A stretch of DNA of 26,984 bases from a virus. The DNA lies in IMG/VR virus record IMGVR_UViG_3300042522_000822, positions 1 through 26,984 of that record, one strand, 5' to 3'. Below, piece after piece: positions 18,762-24,786 of the stretch. The number at the start of each line of letters is the position of its first letter. Within the stretch, counting starts at the first letter, position 1. The notes beneath the pieces were generated by a model, which was not told the origin of the DNA, did no database searches, and saw only the letters and a program-made list of their open reading frames with translations. Made by a program: the position numbers and the translations under genes.

Positions 18762-19024
18762 AACGTTCATCCTATGACTAAAGCACTTTTGCTTTTAGCA
18801 TGGGTTCCACTTCTTTTTATTTCTACGACACAATTTGCTATATCTAATCAAGTGACAATAAGTTGTGACGCAGCGTGGGAACTAATGGACATCGTTAAAA
18901 ACGACGATGTAGTAGACCAGAGAAAAGAAGACCGATTGCTATTAGAACTCCGAAAGGATGTTGTGAAACTTAAGTGCTAAACAATTCAATAGGACGGAAG
19001 TAAGCCGACTCGGAACGGAACGTT
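18762..19024 (+). ncRNA. glutamine-riboswitch-like aptamer split by an ORF (aptamer 1)
   Basis: 5' half AACGTTCATCCTAT (18762-18775) and 3' half ATAGGACGGAAGTAAGCCG...GGAACGGAACGTT (18989-19024) contain the conserved bases of the glnA/Downstream-peptide glutamine aptamer: CGTTCATCC, GGACGGAAGTA and GGAACG. P1 pairs 18762-18768 with 19018-19024 (7 bp, perfect). P2 pairs TCCTAT 18770-18775 with ATAGGA 18989-18994. Another stem, AGCACTT (18782-18788) with AAGTGCT (18972-18978), closes the insertion. The intervening bases carry the ORF at 18774. The known 3' GAAGGAACG is altered here to GGAACGGAACG, so ligand binding is uncertain. Confidence 0.6.
18774..18980 (+). CDS. 68-aa secreted or membrane-anchored protein encoded inside aptamer 1
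   Basis: The ORF starts with a signal-like segment (MTKALLLLAWVPLLFISTTQ, then FAISNQ) and continues with a charged region (ISCDAAWELMDIVKNDDVVD, QRKEDRLLLELRKDVV) ending LKC. Two Cys could form a disulfide. ATG 18774 lies within the P2 left strand of the aptamer, about 14 bases from the predicted transcript start, with no Shine-Dalgarno, so folding of the aptamer would hide its start codon. The stop sits in the closing stem. No family is recognised. Confidence 0.65.
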   Translation: MTKALLLLAWVPLLFISTTQFAISNQVTISCDAAWELMDIVKNDDVVDQRKEDRLLLELRKDVVKLKC

Positions 19025-19062
19025 CATCCTCTTAGAGGACGCAAAAGCCGACTGAAGGAACG
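19021..19062 (+). ncRNA. glutamine riboswitch, glnA/Downstream-peptide type (aptamer 2)
   Basis: The element reads CGTTCATCC, hairpin TCCTC-TTA-GAGGA (19027-19039), the core GGACGCAAAAGCCG, and GAAGGAACGC. P1 is CGTTC (19021-19025) with GAACG (19058-19062). These are the invariant parts of glutamine aptamers of cyanobacteria and cyanophages, and, as in Downstream-peptide RNAs, a short peptide gene follows (19094). AAGGAG at 19081 is 18 bases after the aptamer, so control of translation or of early termination are both possible. Confidence 0.85.
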
Positions 19063-19093
19063 CTCTTTAACTTAAAAACTAAGGAGAACCCTA

Positions 19094-19231
19094 ATGTCTA
19101 AAGTCGTATACCGTGGTGTTGAATATGATACGCAAAAGCGTTTAGAATATCAACAACAGATGATGCAACAACCTCAACAATACAACGAAACCTATCGTGG
19201 TGTTAAATTTGTAAAGGAGGGGCACAAATGA
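19094..19231 (+). CDS. 45-aa riboswitch-controlled peptide with two YRG motifs (DUF4278-like)
   Basis: The peptide contains VVYRGVEYD near its start and ETYRGVKFV near its end, separated by a Gln-rich stretch (YQQQMMQQPQQYN). Paired YRG motifs are characteristic of small cyanobacterial DUF4278 proteins and of peptides following Downstream-peptide RNAs. AAGGAG lies seven bases before the start. Its TGA overlaps the next ATG. In cyanobacteria small glutamine-riboswitch-controlled proteins regulate nitrogen metabolism (for example glutamine synthetase inhibitors); a similar action here is inference. Confidence 0.8.
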   Translation: MSKVVYRGVEYDTQKRLEYQQQMMQQPQQYNETYRGVKFVKEGHK

Positions 19232-19329
19232 ATACTTACTTCGTTCGTTATCTTAAGAAAAAAGCAAAGAAGGAACAACTCCTTCACAATGCACAACTGA
19301 ATATGGCAAAGCAACCACAAGTTGTTTGA
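19228..19329 (+). CDS. 33-aa basic peptide
   Basis: ATG 19228 overlaps the preceding stop and follows AAAGGAGGGG, a strong ribosome-binding site. The product (MNTYFVRYLKKKAKKEQLLH, then NAQLNMAKQPQVV) is a basic amphipathic helix. It is followed by a strong terminator, so it closes the riboswitch transcript. No family is recognised. Confidence 0.65.
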   Translation: MNTYFVRYLKKKAKKEQLLHNAQLNMAKQPQVV

Positions 19330-19335
19330 TGCTCT

Positions 19336-19362
19336 GGGGGGATTGACTTTCCCCCCTTTTTT
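19336..19362 (+). terminator. rho-independent terminator after the riboswitch peptides
   Basis: GGGGGGA (19336-19342) pairs with TCCCCCC (19350-19356), followed by six T's. The loop contains TTGACT, as in the terminator at 1602. Confidence 0.92.
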
Positions 19363-19371
19363 ATGTAAAAT
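19343..19371 (+). promoter_or_regulatory. sigma70-type promoter overlapping the terminator
   Basis: TTGACT (19343-19348) and TAAAAT (19366-19371) are 17 bases apart. Transcription would start near 19378, about 14 bases before the gene at 19392 and upstream of thyX. The -35 is inside the terminator loop. Confidence 0.68.
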
Positions 19372-19391
19372 GATAGAAAGAATTTATCCAA

Positions 19392-19574
19392 ATGGACAAA
19401 GATAAATTAAAATTAATTATTAGAAACTTAGAACTTTTGGTTGACTCATTAAAGGTAGAAGTTTATTCTGATGTAAATTCTTATACAGAAAACGTAAACT
19501 TAATTGAAAAACAATCAAGAAGTTTACATGATTACGACGAAATTTTTGAAGATGATGATGGATACCCAGACTAA
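19392..19574 (+). CDS. 60-aa helical acidic protein
   Basis: The first gene after the promoter. The product is helical ([40 protein letters not shown]) with an acidic end ([10 protein letters not shown]). Its stop lies one base before the thyX ATG, consistent with co-expression. No family is recognised. Confidence 0.65.
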   Translation: MDKDKLKLIIRNLELLVDSLKVEVYSDVNSYTENVNLIEKQSRSLHDYDEIFEDDDGYPD

Positions 19575-19575
19575 T

Positions 19576-20265
19576 ATGACACAACTTGTTAAACTTATTT
19601 CAGTAACACCAGATGCAGAGAAGCACATGGCATACTGTGCTCGTGTTTCAAATCCAGCAAACCAAGAAAATGAAAAGTTTTCTGGACTCCTTAAATACTG
19701 TATTCAACATCAGCATTGGAGTATCTTTGAACAAGCTTCAATGACTGTTGAGATTAATACCACAAGAGGTATAGCAGCTCAAATTTTGCGCCACCGTTCA
19801 TTTACATATCAAGAATTTTCACAAAGATATGCTGATAGTTCTTTGCTTGGGAATTCTATTCCTGTGCCAGAACTTCGTCGTCAAGACGACAAAAATCGTC
19901 AAAACAGTATTGATGATGTTGATCCATTTATTGTTCAAAAGTTTCAAATTTTGATGCAGGACCATTTTAAACATTCAATGGATCTGTATCAACAAATGCT
20001 TGATGCTGGAATTGCAAAGGAGTGTGCAAGGTTTGTATTGCCCCTAGCAACTCCTACAAGACTCTATATGACGGGTTCGGTAAGGTCATGGATCCATTAT
20101 ATTGATTTGCGTTCTGGGCATGGCACCCAAAAAGAACACATGGATATTGCAAATGCTGTTAAGTGTATTTTTACATGTCAGTTTCCTGCAGTATCCGAAG
20201 CACTTGGGTGGACTCGTGAAAATTGCCCAGAATGCTCAGATGCCCCCTCAATTATTATAGAATAA
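19576..20265 (+). CDS. thyX: flavin-dependent thymidylate synthase
   Basis: The 229-residue ThyX makes dTMP from dUMP using FAD, NADPH and methylenetetrahydrofolate. The family motif is visible as [14 protein letters not shown] (72-85) against RHRxxSxNExSxRY, with T77 and Q79 as conservative substitutions. Further signatures are [20 protein letters not shown] and [10 protein letters not shown]. Start chosen at ATG 19576; 24 upstream in-frame residues lie over the previous gene and are unlike the family. It supplies thymidine nucleotides for phage DNA synthesis. Confidence 0.97.
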   Translation: MTQLVKLISVTPDAEKHMAYCARVSNPANQENEKFSGLLKYCIQHQHWSIFEQASMTVEINTTRGIAAQILRHRSFTYQEFSQRYADSSLLGNSIPVPELRRQDDKNRQNSIDDVDPFIVQKFQILMQDHFKHSMDLYQQMLDAGIAKECARFVLPLATPTRLYMTGSVRSWIHYIDLRSGHGTQKEHMDIANAVKCIFTCQFPAVSEALGWTRENCPECSDAPSIIIE

Positions 20266-20268
20266 ATA
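20261..20268 (+). promoter_or_regulatory. late-promoter-like box (AATAAATA)
   Basis: AATAAATA overlaps the thyX stop codon, 24 bases before the gene at 20292. It matches the late consensus at 7 of 8 bases. Confidence 0.35.
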
Positions 20269-20291
20269 TTAATATGGTGATTTCATAACTT

Positions 20292-20540
20292 ATGGCGACT
20301 TATCCTGTTATTCATAAAGAAACTGGTGAACAAAAAGAAGTGAAAATGAGTGTTCACGAATGGGACCAGTGGAAAAAAGATAACCCAGATTGGGATAGAG
20401 ACTGGTCTGACCCATCAACTTGCCCTGGAAGTGGTGAAGTTGGTGAATGGAAAGACAAACTTGCAAAATCAAAACCAGGGTGGAATGAAGTTCTGCAAAG
20501 AGCATCGAAAATGCCTGGAGCTCGTGTAGGAAAAATTTAA
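20292..20540 (+). CDS. 82-aa protein of unknown function
   Basis: The Trp/Asp-rich soluble protein (MSVHEWDQWKKDNPDWDRDW, then STCPGSGEVGEWKDKLAKS, PGWNEVLQRASKMPGARVG) has the general appearance of FmdB-like regulators that have lost the zinc-binding cysteines; only one Cys remains. Its stop overlaps the phoH start (TAATG). Function unknown. Confidence 0.75.
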   Translation: MATYPVIHKETGEQKEVKMSVHEWDQWKKDNPDWDRDWSDPSTCPGSGEVGEWKDKLAKSKPGWNEVLQRASKMPGARVGKI

Positions 20541-21301
20541 TGGCAAGAAAAAGAAGAAATCCCGACCAACCAATTGGAGTTGGCATGACTGCAAAACAGA
20601 TGAGAAGGAAAAGACCTCTCAATGCTGATCTTTTAATTGATATTGAACCATTAACAGAGAATCAAAAGAAACTTTTTGATTCATATTCAAAGGGAAAACA
20701 TTTGGTGGCTTATGGTGCTGCTGGAACAGGAAAAACTTTTATTACTTTATATAATGCATTGAAAGAAGTTTTGAATGAAATTACACCATATGAACAAATT
20801 TATATTGTCCGTTCTCTGGTAGCAACAAGGGAAATTGGATTCCTTCCTGGAGATCATGAAGATAAGTCTTCACTTTATCAGATTCCATATAAGAACATGG
20901 TTAAATACATGTTCCAACTTCCAACAGAAACTGATTTTGAAATGCTTTATGGTAATCTAAAGCAGCAAGAAACAGTTAAATTCTGGAGTACATCATTTGT
21001 TCGTGGTACTACTTTAGATAATTCAATCATTATTGTAGATGAGTTTCAAAACATGAATTTTCATGAATTGGATTCAATCATCACTCGTGTTGGTGAAGAT
21101 TCTAAAATCATGTTCTGTGGTGACGCATCTCAATCTGATTTAACAAAATCAAATGAAAGGAATGGAATTAGTGATTTTATGGATATCTTGAGAAAAATGC
21201 CTTCTTTTGATATAATTGAGTTTGGTATTGATGACATTGTTCGTTCTGGACTTGTTAAAGAATATCTGATTGCAAAAATGGAATCTGGTTTGAATGGATG
21301 A
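20540..21301 (+). CDS. phoH: PhoH-like P-loop ATPase
   Basis: The 253-residue protein has Walker A GAAGTGKT (59-66), Walker B IIIVDEFQN (163-171) and CGDASQSDL (193-201), the layout of PhoH/RNA-helicase-like ATPases common in cyanophages. The N-terminus is basic (MARKRRNPDQ). The family is induced by phosphate stress in bacteria, but the phage role is unknown; nucleic-acid-linked NTPase activity is expected. It overlaps the next gene by eight bases. Confidence 0.94.
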   Translation: MARKRRNPDQPIGVGMTAKQMRRKRPLNADLLIDIEPLTENQKKLFDSYSKGKHLVAYGAAGTGKTFITLYNALKEVLNEITPYEQIYIVRSLVATREIGFLPGDHEDKSSLYQIPYKNMVKYMFQLPTETDFEMLYGNLKQQETVKFWSTSFVRGTTLDNSIIIVDEFQNMNFHELDSIITRVGEDSKIMFCGDASQSDLTKSNERNGISDFMDILRKMPSFDIIEFGIDDIVRSGLVKEYLIAKMESGLNG

Positions 21302-21989
21302 TAATTTAAAACTTGATGGTAGGTTTAGTCACATTGATTTAAACCTACCCAAATTAGAAAGGGAAATGATTGATGGGGTTCGTTATTATAAAATCCCAGA
21401 CAAAGAAGAACTGCTACGATTTGTTTCCATTACTTCAGTAACTTCTTTTAAAAATAGGCAATTTTTTGCTGATTGGAGAAAAAAAGTTGGAGAAGAAAAG
21501 GCAGATAAGATTACACGACAAGCAACTAGTCGTGGAACTGATATGCACAGTCTGGTTGAAAATTATCTTTATAATATTCCAGAACTGCCTAAAGTTCAAC
21601 CATTATCAGAATTTTTATTCAAGATTGCAAAACCAGAGTTGAATAAGATAAATAATATTCATGCTTTAGAGAGTTCTCTTTACAGTAAAGTACTTGGAGT
21701 TGCTGGTACTGTAGACTGTATTGCTGAATATAATGGTGAATTGGCAATTATAGACTTTAAAACTTCTAAAAAACCAAAACCAATTGAATGGATTGAGCAT
21801 TATTTTGTCCAATGTGCGGCATATGCCTGCATGTTTTATGAGTTAACTGAAATACCAGTTAAAAAATTAGTAATTTTAATGGCATGTGAAAATGGAGAAT
21901 GTATTGTCTATGAAGAGTACGATAAACAAAAATATATTAAGTTGCTCGCAAAATACATTAGAGAGTTTGTTAACAGTAAACTTAATTAA
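21294..21989 (+). CDS. PD-(D/E)XK exonuclease (Cas4/RecB/MGME1-like)
   Basis: The 231-residue protein carries the nuclease motifs in order: RGTDMHSLVENYL (80-92), E126 (ALESSLYS), GTVDCIAEY with D141, IIDFKTSKK with D154 and K156, and HYFVQCAAYA with Q173. This set corresponds to the RecB-like branch that includes Cas4 and mitochondrial MGME1. No iron-sulfur Cys cluster is evident. Likely a DNA exonuclease in replication or recombination, consistent with the neighbouring replication genes. Confidence 0.88.
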   Translation: MDDNLKLDGRFSHIDLNLPKLEREMIDGVRYYKIPDKEELLRFVSITSVTSFKNRQFFADWRKKVGEEKADKITRQATSRGTDMHSLVENYLYNIPELPKVQPLSEFLFKIAKPELNKINNIHALESSLYSKVLGVAGTVDCIAEYNGELAIIDFKTSKKPKPIEWIEHYFVQCAAYACMFYELTEIPVKKLVILMACENGECIVYEEYDKQKYIKLLAKYIREFVNSKLN

Positions 21990-21990
21990 C

Positions 21991-22245
21991 ATGGAAAATA
22001 ACATTAAAGATGTAATTAAAGATAAGTTTCTATGTCCACAAAAGTTTGCTCAAGATATTGAAAGCATTGTAAAAATTTCTAAAATTAGTTACATTGATGC
22101 TATTGTTACTTATTGCGAGGAAAATTCAATAGAAATAGAGACTGTTCCAAAATTAATTCCAAAACCACTTAAAGAAAAAATAAAATACGAAGCTACAAAA
22201 TTGAATTTTCTTAAAAAGACTAGTAGGGCAACTTTGAACTTTTGA
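21991..22245 (+). CDS. 33: late-transcription coactivator gp33-like
   Basis: The 84-residue protein resembles the C-terminal two-thirds of T4 gp33: IESIVKISKISYIDAIVTYC, EENSIEIETVPKLIPKPLKE, then KIKYEATKLNFLKK parallel the T4 pattern IEKMVEEFGMSYLEA, EENSIPETQFAKFIP and KIQSEA. gp33 bridges RNA polymerase and the sliding clamp and acts with gp55 at late promoters. Order gp33-gp59-(gp32) matches T4. ATG 21991 is preferred over an earlier start inside the nuclease gene in the same frame. Confidence 0.85.
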   Translation: MENNIKDVIKDKFLCPQKFAQDIESIVKISKISYIDAIVTYCEENSIEIETVPKLIPKPLKEKIKYEATKLNFLKKTSRATLNF

Positions 22246-22248
22246 ACC

Positions 22249-22839
22249 GTGACTCCCTTTGATGTTTACAAAACTTATTTGGCTATAAAAAATCACTTTA
22301 CAAAAGAAAAATATGATTATTTTAAGTATTGCGGAAGGTCAAGAGCATCTATAGATTCATATAACAAAAGAAAAGATAGATACTTTTTTGAAAAATTATC
22401 TCGTCAAAAAACAGATGACGAGATAAAATTTTATTTTGTTGCTAGTTTTATAGAATGCACAGATCCCCAATCTTTATGGATTGGGGAAATAATTTCCAAT
22501 GGGGAAAAAAATTATACTGAGTGGTTAAAAAAATATCAGAGTCTTACTTATTTGTTTAAAACAGAAAGTGAGATTTTTATTTCTAAGGATAGTTTGGACC
22601 ATTTATTTACATGCAAACCAAATAAACATCCAGAGATATTAAAAAAGTATTTGCAAAATGCAATTACTTTGGAAACTATGGTAATACTTGATTCTATTCT
22701 TGGATATGTTTCAAAATTTGATAAAAAAATTTTAGACCCAGTGTGGGAAACCGTAAGTCTTAAAATTAAAAAATATAAACCATTCCTAAATATTGATGAG
22801 GCAAAATTTACAAAAATCTTAAAGGAGATAGTATTATGA
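22249..22839 (+). CDS. 59: helicase-loading protein gp59
   Basis: The 196-residue protein aligns by eye with T4 gp59 (217 aa): FDVYKTYLAIKNHF, YDYFKYCGR, YNKRKDRYFFEKLSRQ, WIGEI, NAITLETMVILDSILGYV and ending near FLNIDEAKF. gp59 loads gp41 helicase onto gp32-coated ssDNA at forks and recombination intermediates. The start is GTG at 22249, three bases after the gp33 stop. It overlaps the next gene by four bases (ATGA). Confidence 0.93.
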   Translation: MTPFDVYKTYLAIKNHFTKEKYDYFKYCGRSRASIDSYNKRKDRYFFEKLSRQKTDDEIKFYFVASFIECTDPQSLWIGEIISNGEKNYTEWLKKYQSLTYLFKTESEIFISKDSLDHLFTCKPNKHPEILKKYLQNAITLETMVILDSILGYVSKFDKKILDPVWETVSLKIKKYKPFLNIDEAKFTKILKEIVL

Positions 22840-23168
22840 CTAGATTTTTTGATTCAGAGATGGTCAGAAAATCTGTATTAGAATTAGAAGAAATTCAACA
22901 AAAACTTTTTGAACAAGTTTTGAATCTTTCATTCTATGATAATAATGGTAAAAAAGAACATCTTGAATTGATGAAGGAGTTTCTTGAAAAACAAAAACTT
23001 TTTATCTTTAGATTATCTTTGTCTGATGATCCAGAAGCAATTGAAATGAAAAAGAGAATTATTGATTCTGCTAAATTATTTGGTTTGGCAGAAGATGGGA
23101 CCGTGAATGATTTCTTTGAAATGCTTGAATCCAATATTGAGTCTCTTGAGAAAACCCTTGACGACTGA
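22836..23168 (+). CDS. DUF1825 family protein (cyanobacterial type)
   Basis: The 110-residue helical protein starts MTRFFDSEMVRKSVLELEEI and contains KKEHLELMKEFLEKQKLF and RLSLSDDPEAIEMKKRI. This matches the cyanobacterial DUF1825 layout (FFDSE, GKK, FxKR-type helix, LSxD). Function unknown. A good Shine-Dalgarno (AAGGAG) precedes ATG 22836. It sits between gp59 and gp32, which are neighbours in T4, and its 3' end carries the gp32 promoter -35. Confidence 0.85.
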   Translation: MTRFFDSEMVRKSVLELEEIQQKLFEQVLNLSFYDNNGKKEHLELMKEFLEKQKLFIFRLSLSDDPEAIEMKKRIIDSAKLFGLAEDGTVNDFFEMLESNIESLEKTLDD

Positions 23169-23186
23169 CCCATTGCCTGATACAAT
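23158..23186 (+). promoter_or_regulatory. sigma70-type promoter for gp32
   Basis: TTGACG (23158-23163) and TACAAT (23181-23186) are 17 bases apart. The start would be near 23193, giving a leader of about 50 bases. It overlaps the end of the DUF1825 gene. Confidence 0.68.
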
Positions 23187-23187
23187 T

Positions 23188-23240
23188 AATACGTACCAAT
23201 ACAGTACATACACGTTCAATACTACTAATACGGAGAATAC
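23188..23240 (+). promoter_or_regulatory. gp32 leader with five AATAC repeats
   Basis: AATAC recurs at 23188, 23198, 23218, 23227 and 23236, ending at GGAG (23232-23235) and ATG 23243. No strong hairpin is seen. T4 gp32 represses its own translation by binding an unstructured leader, so these repeats are candidate autoregulatory binding sites. Confidence 0.45.
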
Positions 23241-23242
23241 GA

Positions 23243-24181
23243 ATGTCTTTTGCTGATCTTAAAAAGCAATCTAAAATGGGTTCTCTCACCGAGAAACTCA
23301 TTAAACAAGTAGAAAAACTGAATGATGGTGGTTCCAAGGATGATGACCGTTTTTGGAAACCTGTTATGGATAAGAGCGGTGTAGGTTCCGCAGTTATCCG
23401 TTTCCTCCCTGCTCCCGAAGGTTGTGAACTGCCTTGGGCACAAGTATGGTCTCACGCATTCCAGGGTACTGGTGGTTGGTTGATTGACAACTGCCTCACT
23501 ACTCTTGGTCAGCAATGTCCTGTTTGTGAAAAGAATCGTGTTCTCTGGAACTCTGGTTCAGACCGTGACAAAGAAGAAGCACGTAAACAAAAACGCAAAC
23601 TTTCTTATTTTGCGAACATTTATGTTATTCGTGATCCTGCCAATCCAGACAATGAGGGAAAAGTTTTTCTTTATAAGTTTGGTAAGAAAATCTATGACAA
23701 GATTCTTGCCGCAATGCAACCTGAGTTTGAAGATGAAACTCCCATCAATCCTTTTGACTTCTGGACTGGTGCTAACTTTAAACTGAAACTTGTCAAGAAA
23801 GATGGTTATTGGAACTACGACAAGTCCGAATTTGCAGCACCTTCTCCTCTGCTTGATGGTGATGATGACGATCTAGAAAAGGTCTATAAGTCTCTGAATA
23901 ATCTGAATGATTTCACAGACCCTAAAGAGTTCAAGTCTTATGATGACTTGAAGAAGCGTCTTGAATATACTCTTGGTCTTCGTGGTGTTCCTAAGAATCA
24001 AGATCCAGAAGTTGTTGCTGAGGAAGAAGATTGGGATCGTGAACGTCGTGGTGAAACTTCGTCCTCTTCTAGGTCCGCATCTTATGATGATGTAACTTCT
24101 AGTTCGTCTAAGAGTAGTTACGAGGATGAAGATGGGGAAGATGATGCTCTAAGTTATTTCCAAAAACTTGCTGAATCATGA
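23243..24181 (+). CDS. 32: single-stranded DNA-binding protein gp32
   Basis: The 312-residue protein has the T4 gp32 plan: a basic/helical N-terminus for cooperativity, an OB-fold core with a zinc site H71 (VWSHAFQG), C84, C92 and C95 (CPVC) at near-T4 spacing, and an acidic Ser-rich tail (SSSSKSSYEDEDGEDDALS). It coats ssDNA and recruits gp59 and other replication factors through the tail. It has its own promoter and leader. Its stop overlaps the next start (ATGA). Confidence 0.97.
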   Translation: MSFADLKKQSKMGSLTEKLIKQVEKLNDGGSKDDDRFWKPVMDKSGVGSAVIRFLPAPEGCELPWAQVWSHAFQGTGGWLIDNCLTTLGQQCPVCEKNRVLWNSGSDRDKEEARKQKRKLSYFANIYVIRDPANPDNEGKVFLYKFGKKIYDKILAAMQPEFEDETPINPFDFWTGANFKLKLVKKDGYWNYDKSEFAAPSPLLDGDDDDLEKVYKSLNNLNDFTDPKEFKSYDDLKKRLEYTLGLRGVPKNQDPEVVAEEEDWDRERRGETSSSSRSASYDDVTSSSSKSSYEDEDGEDDALSYFQKLAES

Positions 24182-24417
24182 AGTCGTTGATTTTTCTTTC
24201 TGTGCTTGTTATTGCTTTTCCAGTAAAAGCAATAACTTGGAATGAATTTTGGAGACCATTTAGAGGGGGAGGATATTATTATGCTCCCTCATACTATTCC
24301 CCAAGATATTATAGCAATTGCAGAAGGGAAGTCATTCGTGAAGAGGTAGTTTCTGGAGATGGAAGAATTGAACCTTATGTCAGAACATTTAAAGAGGTTC
24401 AATACTATCCCTGTTAG
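24178..24417 (+). CDS. 79-aa Tyr/Arg-rich secreted protein
   Basis: A signal peptide (MKSLIFLSVLVIAFPVKA/IT) is followed by an aromatic, Arg-rich mature part (EFWRPFRGGGYYYAPSYYSP, RYYSNCRREVIREEV) ending YVRTFKEVQYYPC. Two Cys could pair. ATG 24178 overlaps the gp32 stop. It is odd for a secreted protein to be cotranscribed with gp32. No family is recognised. Confidence 0.72.
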   Translation: MKSLIFLSVLVIAFPVKAITWNEFWRPFRGGGYYYAPSYYSPRYYSNCRREVIREEVVSGDGRIEPYVRTFKEVQYYPC

Positions 24418-24447
24418 AAAATCACCCTTTTGAATAAAAAAAGGTCG

Positions 24448-24496
24448 AAAAAAAATTCCCGCAAAATTTTCTATCGTGAAAGTTTTGCGGGATTTT
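24448..24496. terminator. bidirectional terminator between converging operons
   Basis: CCCGCAAAA (24458-24466) pairs with TTTTGCGGG (24483-24491). An eight-A run (24448-24455) provides a U-tract for the minus transcript and ATTTT follows on the plus side, so it can end both the gp32 and the baseplate transcripts. Confidence 0.85.
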
Positions 24497-24786
24497 CATG
24501 TATTATTTCTTGGATTATATGCTTTCTTTGTCGTAGAATCTACGTATTGAGAAGATCTACTATACTTCATCATATTTCTCATATCATATGTGACAGAACC
24601 AATATATTCTGGTCTTAAAAGAAGTATTGTTCTTTTCTTTTCGTTCTCTTTTACTTCATAATCATAATTTGTTACTGGGGTAACTACATTTTTTACTGTC
24701 TGTATATTTCCTTCGGTATCGAGATATTCCAATATTTGACTATCGGATTCGATAAAAATTTTCATTCCAGGATAGGGGAATTTCAT
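24496..24786 (-). CDS. 96-aa baseplate-associated protein of unknown function
   Basis: The protein starts MKFPYPGMKIFIESDSQILE and includes EGNIQTVKNVVTPVTNYDYE and RTILLLRPEYIGSVTYDMR. It is mixed strand and helix with a Ser/Lys tail. ATG 24786 overlaps the gp53 stop (ATGA), so it is expressed with the baseplate genes. It could be a small baseplate component; no family name is recognised. Confidence 0.75.
   Translation of the reverse strand: MKFPYPGMKIFIESDSQILEYLDTEGNIQTVKNVVTPVTNYDYEVKENEKKRTILLLRPEYIGSVTYDMRNMMKYSRSSQYVDSTTKKAYNPRNNT

Noticed and set aside
23071-23515. Minus-strand frames across the gp32 start
   Set aside because: They oppose gp32 and its promoter and show no recognisable motif.
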